From positions 1 through 6,932 of the forward strand of contig JAGGTX010000225.1 of assembly GCA_021163525.1 (NCBI GenBank): a stretch of 6,932 nt of DNA, read 5' to 3'. This DNA is from Caldifarciminota bacterium. Its GTDB lineage: Bacteria > Hydrothermota > UBA3072 > B12-G15. The translations under genes were made by a program, and so were the position numbers. Below the pieces are notes generated by a model. The model made no database searches. It was not told the origin of the DNA and saw only the letters and a program-made list of their open reading frames with translations. Position 1 is the first letter of the stretch. Every line of letters starts with the position of its first letter. This document shows, piece after piece, positions 5,834 to 6,932 of the stretch.

Positions 5834-6931
5834 ATGGCAATTACCTTATCCGTTATCAAGGCAGACATTGGTGGTTTTGTTGGGCATACTTCATGCCACC
5901 CTGATGTACTGGAGGTAACAGGCAGGGTTTTGAAGGATGCCCTTGAATCAGGTCTTTTGAAGGATTATGACCTGAGGACATGCGGGGATGATATGTACCT
6001 GGTGATGCTCCACACAAAGGGGACTGATAACAGTGAGATACATCAACTTGCATGGGATGCATTCTCCAGGGGAACAGAAAAGGCAAAGGAGTTAAAACTG
6101 TATGGAGCAGGTCAGGACCTCCTTTCCGATGCATTCAGTGGTAATGTGAAGGGAATGGGGCCCGGTGTTGCTGAGATGGAGTTTGAACCAAGGAAGAGTG
6201 ACCCTGTGATTGTATTCATGGCAGATAAGACATCGCCTGGTGCATGGAATTATCCACTCTATAAGATGTTTGCTGATCCATTCAACACTGCTGGTCTTGT
6301 GATAGACCCGAGCATGCATGAAGGGTTTATCTTTGAGGTGCTTGATATTTATGAGAATAAGACCGTTGAATTCTCAGCACCCGAAGAGATTTATGATATG
6401 CTCGTGTTTATAGGTGCAATGGAGCATTATATTATAAAGTCAATAAGGAGAAAAAAAGACAGGGATATTGCAGCAGTAACATCAACCCAGAAGTTGAACT
6501 TTATTGCCGGGAAGTATGTTGGAAAGGATGACCCTGTGATGATTGTCAGGGCCCAGAGTGGATTTCCAGCTGTTGGAGAGGTTCTTGAACCATTCACATT
6601 TCCCCATATTGTTGCTGGATGGATGAGAGGCTCCCACTATGGCCCCCTTATGCCAGTCTCATTCAAGGATGCAACACCATCAAGGTTTGATGGGCCACCA
6701 AGGGTTGCGGCAGCAGGTTATCAGGTGACAGAGGAAAAACTTATTGGCCCAAGGGATATGTTTGATGACCCTGGGTTTGACCATGCAAGGCAGATGGCGA
6801 ATGAGATTGCGGATTACTTCAGGAGGCTGGGTTCCTTTGAACCCCACAGGCTTCCACTTGGTGAGATGGAATATACAACCATGCCACAGGTGTTGAAAAA
6901 ACTTGAGAATAGATTCAGGGAGAGTTCCTGA
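5834..6931 (+). CDS. fbp: Bifunctional fructose-1,6-bisphosphate aldolase/phosphatase (class V FBPase)
   Basis: This archaeal-type enzyme condenses dihydroxyacetone phosphate and glyceraldehyde 3-phosphate and then dephosphorylates the product to fructose 6-phosphate, which makes gluconeogenesis one-directional. At 365 residues it is complete, with the stop one base before the window edge. Family blocks are KADIGGFVGHTSCHP (9-23; metal-binding Asp11 and His18), CGDDMYLVM (50-58; Asp52/Asp53), ADKTSPGAWNYPLYKMFADP (130-149; Asp131/Lys132), AGLVIDPSMHEGFIFEVLD (153-171), AGKYVGKDDP (225-234) and RGSHYGPLMPVS (265-276), plus Tyr347. By alignment from memory with the Sulfolobus/Thermoproteus enzymes (Tyr229, Lys232), Tyr228 is the aldolase acid/base residue and Lys231 the Schiff-base lysine. 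The bifunctional form is therefore expected. It follows the phosphoesterase by 15 bases and looks like the seventh gene of the operon. Confidence 0.96.
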   Translation: MAITLSVIKADIGGFVGHTSCHPDVLEVTGRVLKDALESGLLKDYDLRTCGDDMYLVMLHTKGTDNSEIHQLAWDAFSRGTEKAKELKLYGAGQDLLSDAFSGNVKGMGPGVAEMEFEPRKSDPVIVFMADKTSPGAWNYPLYKMFADPFNTAGLVIDPSMHEGFIFEVLDIYENKTVEFSAPEEIYDMLVFIGAMEHYIIKSIRRKKDRDIAAVTSTQKLNFIAGKYVGKDDPVMIVRAQSGFPAVGEVLEPFTFPHIVAGWMRGSHYGPLMPVSFKDATPSRFDGPPRVAAAGYQVTEEKLIGPRDMFDDPGFDHARQMANEIADYFRRLGSFEPHRLPLGEMEYTTMPQVLKKLENRFRESS

Positions 6932-6932
6932 A

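Noticed and set aside
1..6932. CRISPR arrays, tRNA or rRNA genes, insertion sequences, attachment sites
   Set aside because: I saw no regular direct repeats, cloverleaf signatures, transposase motifs or terminal inverted repeats anywhere in the window.

Overview
The window is bacterial chromosomal DNA. It has sigma70-like promoters, strong Shine-Dalgarno sites, an FMN riboswitch and nusB. Arginine is coded almost entirely by AGA/AGG, the coding strands are purine-rich, and GC content is moderate. Together with a bifunctional fructose-1,6-bisphosphate aldolase/phosphatase (FBPA/P, typical of archaea and deep-branching, often thermophilic bacteria), this suggests an anaerobic and probably thermophilic bacterium of an early-branching or poorly cultured lineage. 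The taxonomy is inference; no marker gene here fixes the phylum.

Layout. Positions 1-1035 hold a leftward two-gene unit: a 205-residue polytopic membrane protein (1035-418) followed, with a one-base TGATG overlap, by a DUF4213/DUF364-family protein (putative heavy-metal chelation domain) that runs off the left edge. Positions 1036-1408 are a divergent control region. It has a near-consensus leftward promoter, a rightward promoter, an FMN riboswitch (1250-1364) and a terminator hairpin ending about 10 bases before ribD. From 1409 to 6931 a tightly packed rightward operon runs ribD - ribE - ribBA - ribH - nusB - calcineurin-like phosphoesterase - fbp (FBPA/P). Most junctions overlap by 1-20 bases and the largest gap is 15 bases.

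How it works together. RibBA makes both riboflavin precursors (from GTP and ribulose 5-phosphate). RibD deaminates and reduces the pyrimidine branch, RibH condenses the branches to lumazine, and RibE dismutates lumazine to riboflavin. Only the dephosphorylation step and RibF (FMN/FAD synthesis) have no assigned gene here. The riboswitch reads FMN and appears to act by transcription termination: a 10-base stretch of its 5' strand (1253-1262) is the exact reverse complement of the terminator core (1384-1393), giving an explicit antiterminator. No terminator is visible between ribD and fbp, so nusB, the phosphoesterase and a gluconeogenic enzyme would share FMN control unless internal promoters exist.

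Novelty. The riboflavin operon is well understood. The least described part is the leftward unit, a predicted membrane protein coupled to a DUF364 protein, which could be a small metal or cofactor handling module; this is inference. The absence of a ribosome binding site before ribD, the very short leader of the leftward unit, and the phosphoesterase and FBPA/P tail of the operon also merit a second look.
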